Part shown: positions 43,262 through 54,943 of the stretch, piece by piece
Numbering within the stretch: position 1 is the stretch's first letter
Layout: each line of letters begins with the position of its first letter
Assembly: GCA_040954595.2 (NCBI GenBank)
Contig: CM082597.2
Location: 8,556,001-8,620,000, forward strand
Origin: Balanoglossus misakiensis
Lineage: Eukaryota; Hemichordata
Direction of reading: 5' to 3'
Length of the DNA: 64,000 bases
The notes under the pieces: model-generated
What the model was told of the DNA's origin: nothing
What the model saw: only the letters and a program-made list of their open reading frames with translations
Databases searched by the model: none
Program-made: the position numbers and the translations under genes

Positions 43262-43325
43262 TAGGTGCCCAAATCTCGTAGATTTACTAGACTAATAGGT
43301 GATCGTAATATTGATTTGTACTCAC

Positions 43326-43502
43326 CACAGGACGATTTCTCCAGTCCAGCACAATCCCCTTCCTCCTGGCTTCATAGGCATAGGCAAACAATACATCACA
43401 TAGACACTTTTCATGCACAGGATATGCACACATATCAGACAAACACAATTCATAGAACGGAGCTGGGTTTACTACACCATGGGCTGGCCGAAATAATGGT
43501 CC
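43326..43502 (-). CDS. C8 domain exon, unit 2 (intact)
   Basis: 177 bp, phase 0 to 0, TACACAG acceptor, GTGAGT donor. It encodes GPLFRPAHGVVNPAPFYELC, then LSDMCAYPVHEKCLCDVLFA, then WRNRPV. If the donor is ignored the frame reads on through VSTNQYYDHLLV to TAG at 43,287-43,289, an alternative C-terminal end. The C8 cysteines beyond W-R are not in this exon. Confidence 0.9.
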
Positions 43503-43554
43503 CTGTGTAAAACCAAACAAAAATAACAACGGATCATTTACAATGAGAAACTGT

Positions 43555-43677
43555 TTAAAGGTATACGGTAACCTATGGAAAATTAGCAATAGTTACCATG
43601 GTAAATTGAGAATTAGCCAATCACACATTTTCAGTGGGTGGCACACGCGCCACCATATGTTCTCAAATATGCCATTT
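43555..43677. mobile_element. MITE family B, copy 3 (interrupted)
   Basis: As copy 1, but with the GAAAAAAAGAG stretch before GCGCCACC missing. Confidence 0.72.
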
Positions 43678-43848
43678 CGCGATATTGAGAGAGGTCACTG
43701 TTTAGCGAGTATTAATTTTCGCGTTCTCTTATTTCATTCACTGCATTGTTATCTTCAAAAAAAATATGCAACTTTTTATTTTCATGCTATTTTAGCTCTC
43801 GTGTATTTCGCGAAAATTTATTGCTCGCAAATATAAAGTGTTTTACAG
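43678..43848. mobile_element. MITE family A, copy 13 (truncated)
   Basis: Orthologue of the truncated copy 5, joined to family B at the same point. Confidence 0.82.
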
Positions 43849-43973
43849 TAGTATTACTAATACATATACACTGTTTTTACTCTAAAATGCTCAAAGTAGA
43901 AAAATAGGCATGAGGAAAAGAGAGACAGCAAGACAGATGTTTGAAGTCTCTTAATTTTCCAGAATTGTCCTGT

Positions 43974-44065
43974 TTCCTGCAGTGACTTTCCAAGGAATTT
44001 CAGAGTTTGGATTGAAAATTGATAATACTATTACTAATGTTTCAGGAGTTAACACTGTACGAACC
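43974..44065 (-). CDS. VWD C-terminal tail exon, unit 2 (orphaned)
   Basis: Same as 20,611-20,702, but its preceding VWD exon is deleted here, so it cannot join in the normal way. Confidence 0.45.
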
Positions 44066-44109
44066 CTGATGCGTATATTGAAGACAGACTCTCACATTGT
44101 ACAACCAAA

Positions 44110-44118
44110 TGAACCTGG
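44110..44118. other. deletion junction removing VWD exon 2 in unit 2
   Basis: Sequence matches unit 1 up to CAACCAAATGA (about 20,748) and continues with ACCTGGTATATGTCAG (about 21,192 in unit 1). About 440 bp including the whole C-G-L-C-G-N exon are missing. Confidence 0.88.
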
Positions 44119-44224
44119 TATATGTCAGCCCTTTGAATGTGGTTACATGTTTTAAGTTGGCTAAACAATGCAGACATCTAGGTATAAAAAGGATTAAGTT
44201 CGACCTAAAATTTGATTGACTTAC

Positions 44225-44521
44225 CTATTTTTTGTATACTTAGATCTGGTTCCTGCAAGTAAGGTAATTCTACCAGGCCTCCATTGACACTTACTGTCAA
44301 ATCTGGCATTAGGTTGATCACCCAATCAACTAGTCTGATCTGAATGACTTGTGTCCAGGCAACAGCAAAGGTACTCTTGCCATCATTCTGAACTATAATC
44401 TTAAAGTTATTCTGATAACAATCTTGTGATAAGACATAGGTACATGTCCCTTGGAAGGAGAAGAATTTCCCATCATATGTCCGGTAATGAGGATCTCCAA
44501 ATACAATACACGAGGCAGATT
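44225..44521 (-). CDS. VWD domain exon 1, unit 2 (intact)
   Basis: 297 bp, TTTACAG acceptor (phase 1), GTAAGT donor. It encodes [20 protein letters not shown], then [15 protein letters not shown], then WTQVIQIRLVDWVINLMPDL. The reference copy for the frame, but its partner exon is deleted. Confidence 0.92.
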
Positions 44522-44548
44522 CTGTAAAAAGACGGAATGCAGAAAGAC

Positions 44549-44723
44549 TTAAAGGCATACGCCCATATATGGCTGAAATGGCGTATTTGAGCGTTCTATA
44601 GAACACATGGTGGCACTCTTTTTTACGCGTTTGCCACCCACTGAAAATCTGTGATTGGTAGCTAGTCCTCAATTTGCCATGGTAACTATTGCTGATTTTC
44701 CATAGATGACTGTATACCTTTGA
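44549..44723. mobile_element. MITE family B, copy 4
   Basis: Orthologue of copy 2, full length. Confidence 0.75.
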
Positions 44724-45213
44724 GAGTGTCTACCGAAGAATGTTGCTATGATTGCAGCATTGTAACAACAGACGTCAAATGTTACCAAAAATTTGTAAAC
44801 AAATGATATTCAAAGAATGCTTATTATTTATGTAACACATTCTGGACAGTTTTGAGGTCCCAGAATCACATTCTGTGTCTCTATTTGACTACTCTTTCTG
44901 ATTGCTCACATTTGATGGTTTGAAGGACTTCCAAAGGCAATCTGACTGGCGTTGTTTCACATAACAATTTCTTATATCTCTTGCATTTTGTAAACAAGTC
45001 CAAATCCTTAGACTGTTGCTCCCCTTTGAAATCTAGTTTTATCGACTTTGGTAACATTTCCTGGGTTTATGACACATTTTGATCACATTATGTCTAAATA
45101 TGGTATAGTATGCACCCAGACATAAGTGACACACGTCAGCCTCCACTATGTTTTCGTGTAAACTTGGCTGTCAGTTTTTAATAACCTCATAATATATTGA
45201 TATTTAGACTCAC

Positions 45214-45265
45214 TTGGAACACATTTCTGGCAGCATTCACCATCAATATGGCCGATCTCTTCTTC
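45214..45265 (-). CDS. VWC C-terminal mini-exon, unit 2
   Basis: 52 bp, TTTCCAG acceptor, GTGAGT donor, encoding EEEIGHIDGECCQKCVP. Confidence 0.82.
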
Positions 45266-45376
45266 CTGGAAACATAAACAACAAATGAATTATTACCACA
45301 GTAAATACAAATTGTATATCCACTGAGAAGACACACAATAAAACATCTATAGCACAGTGTCTTCAAATTTATAATA

Positions 45377-45461
45377 TAGAGAAACCTGTCTATTAAAGAC
45401 ACCTTCAGGAACAGAAAGACTGTCCTTATTGCAGAGGTGTCCTTAATGACAGATTTCACTG
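45377..45461. mobile_element. short TIR element, unit 2
   Basis: Orthologue of 22,458-22,542; TA flanks kept. Confidence 0.62.
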
Positions 45462-45969
45462 TAATTGTATAGAAAAAATTTGAAATGGGTAAAATGTAAG
45501 TGAATGGAACATCCCTCTTCCATAATACTGAACTTTATAAACGAATGTGCCGCTATTTAGAATTAACATATAACAAATTTATCATTTCTGTTCAGAACAG
45601 TGATTGTGAATTGATCAATTTCTGATGGACACTTGAATGAAGTACATTTATTTCAGATGCTAAACAATTGAGAAAGTTGTTTGGTTTGTTTGGTTTGATT
45701 ACTACAAAAGGGCTGTCTTGAAAATCCAAATAATGAGAACTAATACACAAGGGCTTTCTTGAAAAAAAACAAATGATGAGAATTCTTTAATATGTTTTAT
45801 GGAGTTGACCAAGAAACCTCAGTTGATACCCAAAACAAAAATATTCAGAAAACAGCACAAAGTTAGAGTTACTTGTCCTTTAAAACTATTGCTCTCAGGC
45901 CCATACAGTAAAACAAAGCAAAACTGTAGTCTGACCATACACTATTGAATTCATGACTGATAAACTTAC

Positions 45970-46068
45970 CGCTGAGCAAGTCAAAGGTTGACAGACTTCT
46001 TGAACGCAGCTCTCTTTACCATTGAAGCAATCACAGATGTCGCACCCCACATGCCAAGTTTCACCAGA
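45970..46068 (-). CDS. VWC middle exon, unit 2
   Basis: 99 bp, in frame, same residues as 23,052-23,150. Confidence 0.87.
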
Positions 46069-46707
46069 CTGAAAAGTGAAACTTCAAATTTTGCTGGAAA
46101 CCCGGTATGCAGATCGTGTGTGTATAATTGGTCTGTCATAATTAACCCTAATGCTACTGGGTGTCATACCTGTTCAGAGTCTCAAGTCCCTTAAATAAAA
46201 TATGTATTTGCCATTTTATCTTCTATAATGTATTTTGACTGTCTTGACATGGCTCTCATACGTACCTAGACACACTTGGCAGTCTGAACCTCCCAGAAAA
46301 TGAACCAAATTGCACTGGTTTGTACTGTATTGGTCTGAGGGTCTTGGATAGGCCCTACTGATTAACACGCACTTGGCAGTCTAACAGGCCTGGGAGCCAG
46401 GATTCTAGGCACCTTTCAACTGACTTGGCAGCGTTAGTGTTAATTTACATTTCATTATACATTTGCTGTGCTACACTTATGACCATTCTCTTTACCTCTC
46501 TCGTATTTCCACTTGTTTTTTTGCAGAGTACTTGCATGATAATGCGTACCAAACAAATAAAAAGAGGTGTTTGCCACTTGGTGCAAAGACTGGCATAAAT
46601 TGCTGATGAGCTAACACCAATGGCACAGCTCGTCTTGCATTGTGAAGTCTCAGCAGAATCCATTTTTGCAGAAAATTTATCATATATCTTAGAAATTAAA
46701 TTGTTAC

Positions 46708-46845
46708 CTGATATCTCCTGCCTTTGTACATACAATAAGATTCCACAGTACATTTTGGACAGCAACTGCCATGTGGTAAAATCTGGTTTTCTAGATCACA
46801 GTTGATTTGTTCACAATTGGGTCTTTCACAGGTTACCTCGCCATC
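46708..46845 (-). CDS. VWC C-half plus start of next VWC, unit 2
   Basis: 138 bp, in frame. LPHGSCCPKC replaces LPAGSCCPKC of unit 1. Confidence 0.88.
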
Positions 46846-47174
46846 CTTAACAGAAATTCAGAAAACATTGTATGACATAAAACAGGTCGACAGAGAGGAT
46901 GAAATGTTTTCAATAATCTGTACAGTGAATATACAGGAAAAATAGCAACATTATTCAATAAGTTATACAAGTTATGTGAAAATGTTGCATCAAACTTTGA
47001 TAGGGAAAATGTGCCATTCAAAGTGTTTGCTTGCAGGTACTGAACCATTTTCAGAATTTTCGATAAATTTTCAGAATTTCTTTGAAATCTTAGGTTTTCT
47101 TCAACAGACATAAGTGTTTCCAACACCTTGATGTTTTCAAAAAGAGAAAGTATTATTTTTGAAATGTGGAATTA

Positions 47175-47383
47175 CTGTAAAACATGTTATTTTCGTGAGC
47201 AATAAATTTTTCGCGAAATACGCGAGAACCAAAATAGCGTGAAAATAAAAAGTGGCATAAATTTTTTGCGAAGATAATGATGCAGTGAATGAAATAAGAG
47301 AACGCGAAAATTAATACTAGCGAAACAGTGGCCTCTCTCGATATCGCGAAAATTTCAACTCGCAAAAATAAAGTGTTTTACAG
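47175..47383. mobile_element. MITE family A, copy 14
   Basis: Orthologue of copy 6. Confidence 0.9.
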
Positions 47384-47470
47384 TAGTTTGGAACACGGTT
47401 ATAATAATAAACTACACGCAAAAAACATTAGAGGTTCACCAGAAGACGAAGTGTTAGATCAGAAACTTAC

Positions 47471-47562
47471 CAGACATGTGCAAAGGCTGCAAGGATCAGC
47501 CAATGGAACAAACTGTTCACCAGTTTTGTAAATCTGATTCTCAAAGCTACATTCCAAAGGAC
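47471..47562 (-). CDS. VWC N-half exon, unit 2
   Basis: 92 bp, in frame, same residues as 24,534-24,625. Confidence 0.88.
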
Positions 47563-47650
47563 CTGTAAATGGAACATGACAACTGGTGGTATTATCTAGA
47601 GGAAGTGGAAAGTCACTGACTTCTGAAATGTTCTGAATACTAGTACTCTC

Positions 47651-47961
47651 TTAAAGGCAATAGATCGTCTCACGCGCATGTGTGTAACTTCCCAGCAAAT
47701 TTTCCGTTCGATGCATTCAAATAGTGGACTGCCTTCGCTTCCTTCCATATTTTATGCGCACCGTATAAGTAGATTCTGGTTTTGTCCCTCCTTTTTACCC
47801 AAGCTGGTGTTTTCTCACGTTCTCCGACATAGATTATGGTCGCCGCCATCTTGTCTGTTGTTAGGACAGAGCACTGCCTTAAGGGATTGACTGTTCACTA
47901 AATGTCTGTAACCAGCGGCTACAGCTGGAACATGCATGTGAGACGAGCTAGGTGCTTTAAA
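47651..47961. mobile_element. MITE family C, copy 5 (inverted)
   Basis: Orthologue of copy 2. Confidence 0.77.
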
Positions 47962-48286
47962 GGGCAGTGATCATCTTATGCGCATGTGCCAAACCAGAGA
48001 CTCTGGTTACATAAATTGTATACAGTCATTGCCGTAAGGCAGTGTGCTGTCCTGACAACAGACAAGATGGCGGCAACCATAATCTGTGAGTGATTGGGAA
48101 AAACAGCAAATTGGATGAAAAGAAGGGACAAAACTAAAGTCTGGGTGAACATGAAATATAGAAGAAAGCGAAGGCAGTCCACTATTTGAATGTATTGAAT
48201 GCAAACTTTGCACAACACTTGGATTGGATGTAATGTTTGGACACATGAAATACACACATGTGCTTAAGACGATCATTGGCCTTTTA
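47956..48286. mobile_element. MITE family C, copy 6
   Basis: Orthologue of copy 3; again adjoins its inverted neighbour. Confidence 0.8.
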
Positions 48287-48427
48287 CAGTTGTCACTGTG
48301 AGCAATAAATTGTATCAAGGAATACATACGCTCAGTTGTATTGAAACTTTTTGTGTTGTAAAAAGTAACCACAGACACGCATTGCATGATTGAACACCAT
48401 ATGTTGATGTACATAAAAAAAACTTAC

Positions 48428-48527
48428 TTGCACAGCGTGGACAGCATTCACCTGCATCACGTAGGATTCTATCTTCATTACATTCTAACTCAGGACACAA
48501 TTTGACATCACATGAAACATGACCATC
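48428..48527 (-). CDS. VWC C-half exon, unit 2
   Basis: 100 bp, in frame, same residues as 25,497-25,596. Confidence 0.9.
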
Positions 48528-48893
48528 CTGACAGAAAATACACACACAGACAATAAGACAACAACTCATATGGTTATCAATTGATCATACACTTGTTAAA
48601 ATTCACACACAAACATATTTATCAACATCAGTAAAAATTGAACAATGAATGCTGGACCGGTTTTACAATTCACCACTTTTGATTGCGATTGACACTTTTT
48701 TAAATCAAAGTATTTTATTTTCTTTGCAACAGCTTTGTGGATGTCTAACTGCAGGGAGATCTAACTTCAACCCTTACGCCAACATGGTTGGTCCAAATCC
48801 ATTGTTTTCTATGGTAAAGTTGGACTTCCAAACAGGGAAATGGGGTTAAAGGTTAAAATACATGTAAGACTTGCATCTGGGTTATTCACTTAC

Positions 48894-48994
48894 CATACAT
48901 ATACATGATGTACAAGGATTGAGTTTAAATTCTGTGCCATTCTGATATACAATGCCTGTTGTATTATTCTCACAAACTCTTTCCAAAGGCTCTC
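48894..48994 (-). CDS. VWC N-half exon, unit 2
   Basis: 101 bp, in frame. YQNGTEFK replaces YHNGTEFK of unit 1. Confidence 0.88.
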
Positions 48995-49397
48995 CTATAT
49001 AGGATAAAGAAGACATTATACGACACACATATTCACAAGTGAGCATGATTGATGTGAGGTCACATGAGTCTCAAAGCCAATCAGAGTGTACAACTTTCAG
49101 ACCATTCATCTCATGGTTCATTTCCAGGAAATGCAAGTTTTTTTCAATAGTTTTCCAGGGCTTTCAGTAAAAAAAATTCAATTTTCTGAATTTTTTTCAT
49201 TAGTTTTCTATGACTTTTGAAGCCAACAACTGACATTTCCTGAGAGTGATTATGCAGATGACATATCAAAAACATCAACAATATTGTAGGACTTTCAGAA
49301 ATGAATTTCATTTTTATATTTCTGTCTCTTCAACAAGTGTATAAACTTTGTCAATATTGTCAGAATTTTTTTTACACAGAGTTTAAAAAACACTGAC

Positions 49398-49485
49398 CTG
49401 TACATGTTGGGCAACATGCAGAGTTTTCTACTGTGACTCTCTCTGGAGGACAATTCAGTGTTGGTAGACACAGCAATATTCCTTC
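49398..49485 (-). CDS. VWC C-half exon, unit 2
   Basis: 88 bp, in frame, same residues as 26,461-26,548 up to the final CPTC. Confidence 0.87.
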
Positions 49486-49538
49486 CTGTAAACACAAGTT
49501 ATATGATTCAATCTGGTGTATGTGCACCGTAATGGTCG

Positions 49539-49875
49539 CCTTAAATAGGTTCCACTTTGCGCTAGGGGGTCAAATCACATTGCATTCTGGGGCAAAAGTC
49601 GACAACCCACTGTAGTAAAAGATAGAAGAAATGATATTTTTACTGTATTTCATGACTTTCTCTGGTCAAACATGTCTGTCTTTGTAGTTACCATATTAAA
49701 CTCATTAAACTTTTTTCACATTTTGTTATTTTTTCTGTTACAAAGTTTCGAAATGACCCACCAACACTTTAGCTTATGAACTCCCATTTTTTAAACATGG
49801 CAAAAAACGGCCATCTTGAATTGCGTCGACCATTTGAGATTTTCACCACTCACTTAGGTAGCTTAAAACCTATTT
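49539..49875. mobile_element. TIR element family I, unit 2
   Basis: Left end CCTTAAATAGGTTCC; right end AAAACCTATTTA, then a deletion. Orthologue of 26,602-26,943. Confidence 0.6.
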
Positions 49876-50351
49876 ATCATACACTGGCATCATGTTCCTA
49901 TTTAACTTCATGCAAAAGAGAGCCCTCACATCCATGCATTTTTTATGTATCATACACGGCCTGGCTGCCCAATTAAGATCACTGCCATGCATTTCTGAAC
50001 TGTTTTTGTTCTTGTGGTACACACTTTGCTATGAGATTTTAACCTGTTTTTTTTTAGTGCTTTGATCGTAGCACAGAGTAAAAAGCTCTCAAGAAATTCA
50101 TTGTCTCTTCAAAGCTGATACAATTATTTTACATCTTTATATCCTTTTTGTTCATGATGAATTTCTGTCTATGGTTAATGGAACAAAAATTGTCATTTGT
50201 TGAATATAAATTAGTTGTTGTTTCATTTGTGGTTTAATGCTCTGTTTCCTTGACAACACAAATTAAAGTTGTCATTATAAATATTGTATACACATGTTGG
50301 TTGTAATTGGAGAATAAGACAAGAATTCGCACATTAAGATGTCCACCTTAC

Positions 50352-50525
50352 CGAACACTGGCATTCCAAACATTGGTCGTCATCTGGTTTAAAAATAGCA
50401 CTTTCCTTATAAGTGACACCTCTGAATTCACAACCAATACATGCTTGACAACACTGGTTTGGTACTCGCACTGGGTTCTCACACGGTGCTGGACATGTGA
50501 CAGTTGTACAGGAGATGTCTTGGTC
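50352..50525 (-). CDS. VWC C-half plus next VWC N-half, unit 2
   Basis: 174 bp, in frame. DDDQCLECQCS replaces DEDQCLECQCS of unit 1. Confidence 0.9.
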
Positions 50526-50573
50526 CTGTCAACACAAGAAACAAAAACGTCCAAGTTACAAACAAGAGAAGTA

Positions 50574-50782
50574 GTGTAAAACACTTTATTTTCGCGAGTT
50601 GAAATTTTCGCGATATTGAAAGCTGCCACTGTTTTGCGAGTATTAATTTTCACGTTCTCTTATTTATATTCACTCCATTGTTATCTTCAAAAAATATTTA
50701 CGCTACTTTTTATTTTCACGTTATTTTGGCTCTCGCGTATTCCGCGAAAATGTATTGCTCGCGAAAATAAAGTGTTTTGCAG
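50574..50782. mobile_element. MITE family A, copy 15, unit 2 only
   Basis: Ends GTGTAAAACACTTTATTTTC and GTGTTTTGCAG. Unit 1 has the uninterrupted site GAGAAGTATGTAAAG near 27,680; here it reads GAGAAGTA, element, TATGTAAAG. The target TA is doubled, so this is a true insertion with a 2-bp TA target duplication. Confidence 0.93.
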
Positions 50783-51091
50783 TATGTAAAGTACACTAGC
50801 TACACAAGATAGCATAATCTTGTTAGATAACAAGATTAAAAATTATTATATAAATAGCCAAAAGTACAGATCTAGAAATCTAATTACTGAGATATATGAC
50901 AAGAAGCAAAGATCCACAAAAAATGAAAGCTCATCAGAACAGCAGAATGTGACACTGTACACTGTGTTGCTGCACAAAAAAAGTCTTGGCATGTACACAC
51001 TGCATGTGCTTATAACAATCAAAGCCAAAAGTGCTCTGCATGTGCTTATAACAATCAAAGCCAAAAGTGCTCTAACACAAGATATATTATT

Positions 51092-51437
51092 CATTAAAGG
51101 GACAAAGTCTCTCTTCTTCCCCATTTTTAATTAATTATGTTTGATACAAGACACCGTTTATGTTATTCTACATGTGGATTTATAGGGAATCGACGTTCAA
51201 CCACACACTACTTCCATCCCACTTGTAAACAATAGGGGAAAATCTCGCCAAAATGAATAATCAGTCTCTACCATTTATTCATTTTGGGCGAGTTTTTATT
51301 TTCATATCATACAAGCGGGATGGAAGTTGTGTGTGGTTGAACGTTCATTCACTACATGTACATATACACATGTACATTAACATAACCAGTGTCTTATATC
51401 AGATATAATTAATTGGAAAGGGGCAGCGTCCCTTTAA
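51092..51437. mobile_element. fold-back MITE family E, copy 5
   Basis: Orthologue of copy 2. The right end has lost part of the GAGAGAGACTTTG stretch. Confidence 0.78.
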
Positions 51438-51460
51438 ACCCACCAATCAAAGTAACTTAC

Positions 51461-51546
51461 ATCACATATACATGTTGTACAGGGATCATCTTGAAGAGTC
51501 CACATGTCACCATGGTGATACGTTGTGCCATCAATGACCCGACAGT
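51461..51546 (-). CDS. VWC N-half exon, unit 2
   Basis: 86 bp, in frame, same residues as 28,377-28,462. Confidence 0.88.
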
Positions 51547-51912
51547 CTAAACAAAGAGACAAAGAAGACACTTTATACAGTGCTATGTCGCTCTGGTTGA
51601 AGACATGATGATATGGCCAACAGGAATACCAGTATCTGGGTGTTCAAATTATATAGAATTCTTCTGTTTTGCGGTATTAAAATTGTTTTTTATATTTTGT
51701 CATTTTTCTGATCAATATACTGGTATTGTGTAAAATTCGATTGATTGATTGGTGTGTGCTTTGTTCACAGCCTGAGCACTTACTCAGCAATTGATAACCC
51801 ATACAGGAAAGATCACAACAAGTGATGACACATTGAGGAGAGATCACAACAAGTGATGACTCATAGAGGAGGAAGCACAGCATGTGATGACTCATCTAAC
51901 CTGTCCACTTAC

Positions 51913-52005
51913 CTAGACATTTAGGACAGCACTGCCCTGGTACACATGCAAAATTAAAGATGTTGTGGCTTCACACACTGTTAAATTACAAGTCAAAGTA
52001 CCATC
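51913..52005 (-). pseudogene. VWC C-half exon, unit 3, frameshifted
   Basis: 93 bp against 94. One base is lost where units 1 and 2 encode TTCSNF, so the second half, including CCPKC, is out of frame with the first. Confidence 0.85.
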
Positions 52006-52357
52006 CTGTAAATACAAATTATTTAATGGGTTATTATTATAGAAATTATGGACGACCATTGACCCTGACCCTGACCATTGATACTTTTAATAGTGAAGGA
52101 ATGTATGTGTGCACCAATGTTCATGATGCATGTAGACTAGACAATGTTTCTCCTACGTGTATTAGTGGAACATTTTTGTTTGGGTTATAAGGTCTCTGTA
52201 CGTATGATTTTTAGTTTGTATGCATTTTTCCATAGCTTATGCGTACAGTGTAGGTAACTCGAAAAAAAAAAAAAAAACCTTAAGTCTTGGCATGAACACA
52301 CGGCGTGTGCTTATAACCCTCAAAGCCAAAAGTGCTTTAACACAAGATGTATTCTTC

Positions 52358-52709
52358 ATTAAAAGGACAAAGTCTCTCTCTCGCAGCCCTTTATCCATTA
52401 ATTATGTTTGATACAAGACACCGTTTATGTTATTGTAAATGTGGATATATAATGAATCAAAGTTCAACCACCCACAATTTCTATCCCGTTTGTAGACACG
52501 AGAGTGAAAAATCGCCGAAATAAATAATTGGTCTCTACCATTTATCCATTTTGGGCGAGTTTTTACTCTCATATCCTACAAACGGGACGGAAGTTGTGTG
52601 TGGTTGAAAGTTGATTCACTGCATGTATATATCCACATGTAGAATAACATAAACAATGTCTTGTATCAAACATAATTAATGGAAAGGGGCAGCTAGAGAG
52701 AGACTTTGT
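52358..52709. mobile_element. fold-back MITE family E, copy 6
   Basis: Orthologue of the 11.2-kb copy. Confidence 0.8.
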
Positions 52710-52727
52710 GCAGTGATGAGAACTTAC

Positions 52728-52904
52728 CAGACACAGGCAGGATCTACACACATCACCAAGAGGGTTGAAGCGATCACCATCGTCATACAAGATATTATTG
52801 TATTCACACAGACTACAGTCTGGACAGCAATCAGAAGCTGTGTACAGTCCATGCTCACATGTTACTGGGCACTCTAATTCTGTACAGGTAATCTTGGAAT
52901 CAGG
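52728..52904 (-). CDS. VWC C-half plus next VWC N-half, unit 3
   Basis: 177 bp, in frame. LYDDGDRF replaces LYADGDRF of unit 1. Confidence 0.9.
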
Positions 52905-52936
52905 CTGAAAGAGGAACGACAACAATCAGGTTCATA

Positions 52937-53143
52937 CTATAAAACACTTTACTTTCACGAGTTGAAATTTTCACGATATCGAGAGAGGCCACTGTTTCGC
53001 GAGTATTAATTTTCACATTCTCTTATTTCATTCACTGCATCGTTATCTTCAAGAAAATGTTATGCGACTTTTTATTTTCACACCATTTTGGCTCTCGTGT
53101 ATTTCGCAAAAATTTATTGCTCGCAAAAAAAAGTATTTTACAG
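52937..53143. mobile_element. MITE family A, copy 16
   Basis: Orthologue of copies 1 and 7; first end CTATAAAACAC. Confidence 0.88.
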
Positions 53144-53631
53144 TATCAGTTAGCCATACCGTCTTTTCCAAAACATGGTGATGTACAGATTTTTAATCAA
53201 ATTCTATTTTGGTTTCGTTAAATGTCGTTAAAATAATGTTATGTAGTAGTCGTGTATTTTGCTGCCTTCATGGCAAGTCGACTGAGATCAAATCATCTGG
53301 AAAACAGGAAAACAATGGCTCTGTTTCTGGGACTGTCTGTAGCACTTTGGCTGAAGTAGGAGCTTATTTATTTATGTTTACTTTTACAGTGGATTATATT
53401 TACTGACAAGTTTAGTTACAGAAATAAATGTGTTTTTAATTTGACAACTATTGTTATTTTCACTGTCACCCAACCTCGGTTTGGTTTGATTTGAAGCATC
53501 ACAGTAATGAAATAATGGGAATGATTCAACAATTAAATTTCAACGGGTTGGCCAGGGGTTTTGGCAAAACTAAAAAAAATATTTTTTTTACCAGACTTTG
53601 AACTTCTGACATGATCTATAAGTTGACATAC

Positions 53632-53720
53632 CTGACATGTACATTGCAGACACAGGTCAAATTCTGTACACATTTGTCCAGGTTGATACTCTGTACCATC
53701 CCCTGCCACACATACTGGAT
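53632..53720 (-). CDS. VWC N-half exon, unit 3
   Basis: 89 bp, in frame. GQMCTEFDLC replaces GQIWTEFDLC: the conserved tryptophan becomes an extra cysteine. Confidence 0.87.
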
Positions 53721-53891
53721 CTACCAATAAAGTTCAAATACACATTGTTGAGATGGAAATTGTTACATTCCCATGCAGTCCACTGAAGGGGTCCAGTGTG
53801 TAACCCATTGCATGGATTGGTTACGCAAAGTGCCCTCATGTGACAAACTTCAGTCTAGATTAGTTTTTCCTTCGTTGAACTTGAAGATAAC

Positions 53892-54228
53892 TTTAAAGAG
53901 ACAAAAAGTTTCTCTCTCGCTGCCCTTTTACCATTAATAATGTTTGACACAAGACACGGTTTATGTTATTCTACATGTGGATAGATATAACTTTATTTAT
54001 TTATAAAAATTAATAAAAAATAAATAAATAAATAAACTTCCATTCCATATGTAGCATATGAGAATAAAAATCTCGCCAAAATGAATAAATGGTAAACACC
54101 GATTATTCATGTTGGCGAGTTTTTTCACTCTTGTCTACAAGTAGAATGGAAGTTGTGTGTGGTCGAATGTTGATTCACAATACACGTATATCCACATGTA
54201 GAATAACATAACAGTTTCTTGTCCCTTG
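53892..54228. mobile_element. fold-back MITE family E, copy 7
   Basis: Orthologue of the diverged copy 4, with the AAATAAATAAATAAAT insert. Confidence 0.7.
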
Positions 54229-54309
54229 AAGAACAGAAAATTATTTAATCTCAGAAAATTCTGATACATAACACTTGACTTTAAGATCTTGTATCTGATA
54301 TTTCCTTAC

Positions 54310-54409
54310 TTTCTTGACACACTGGACAGCAACTATCCTCTACAAGGATGGGGTTGTCACATTCCAGTATTGGGCAAATTTCCATGTTACCACATTTTAC
54401 ATTCGCCAA
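54310..54409 (-). CDS. VWC C-half exon, unit 3
   Basis: 100 bp, in frame, LANVKCGNMEICPILEC, then DSCCPVCQE. Confidence 0.85.
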
Positions 54410-54454
54410 CTATGCAGACATGGAGAGACATCAGTTTAGTGTGGAAGAGATAGC

Positions 54455-54530
54455 ATGGGTGCATGGGGGTGGGGAGGTGGACTAGGCAAGGTGGAACTGA
54501 GAGGGGGCAGAGGGTGAGGGTGTCATGGGC
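54455..54530. repeat. G-rich tract in an intron
   Basis: Several runs of three to five G (GCATGGGGGTGGGGAGG, GAGAGGGGGCAGAGGGTGAG) within about 75 bp, also in unit 2 at 31,330-31,405. On the coding (minus) strand it is C-rich, so any quadruplex would be on the template strand. Confidence 0.6.
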
Positions 54531-54869
54531 AGTTCAATAACAGTAACATATGATCTGTCAAATTATAAATGGAATAAGAAAGTTATTTTGTTCAGAAGGG
54601 ACTTTACCTTCTGTTGGTATAACAACAATTCAAAGAAAATTAATCACAAATATTACATTGGAATTATTTACTTTCATTTATTGCTTGAGCAAATAAGTAG
54701 ACGTGACATAGCCTACACTGTAGCCTGGCCAATCCATGTCTTTGTCAGAAACACTTTCGCTGATGTCATACTCAGGTTTTTTACGTGTAACCAATGATAT
54801 CTATGACTTTTATTATTTGGGAAATTTTCTCAGATTAAAACACTCGATAAAATTATTATATTAACTTAC

Positions 54870-54943
54870 TGTACAAAGACAAGTTATGCAGCCATCTTTG
54901 ATTGTGTTCATATTCTGTATATACTGACCATCATACAGACAAT
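54870..54943 (-). CDS. VWC N-half exon, unit 3
   Basis: 74 bp, in frame. CLYDGQYIQNMNTIKD replaces CLYDGQYIRNMNTIKD. Confidence 0.87.

Larger units (their letters stand above)
28760..51850 (-). repeat. tandem unit 2 of the VWC/VWD locus (about 23.1 kb)
   Basis: Longest copy. It carries extra VWC exons at 30.5-33.7 kb and private insertions: a LINE fragment (35.1-36.1 kb), a 1.74-kb transposon (39.04 kb) and a family A MITE (50.57 kb). It lacks VWD exon 2, the 13.3-14.9 kb segment of unit 1 and about 190 bp near 37,745. Confidence 0.9.
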
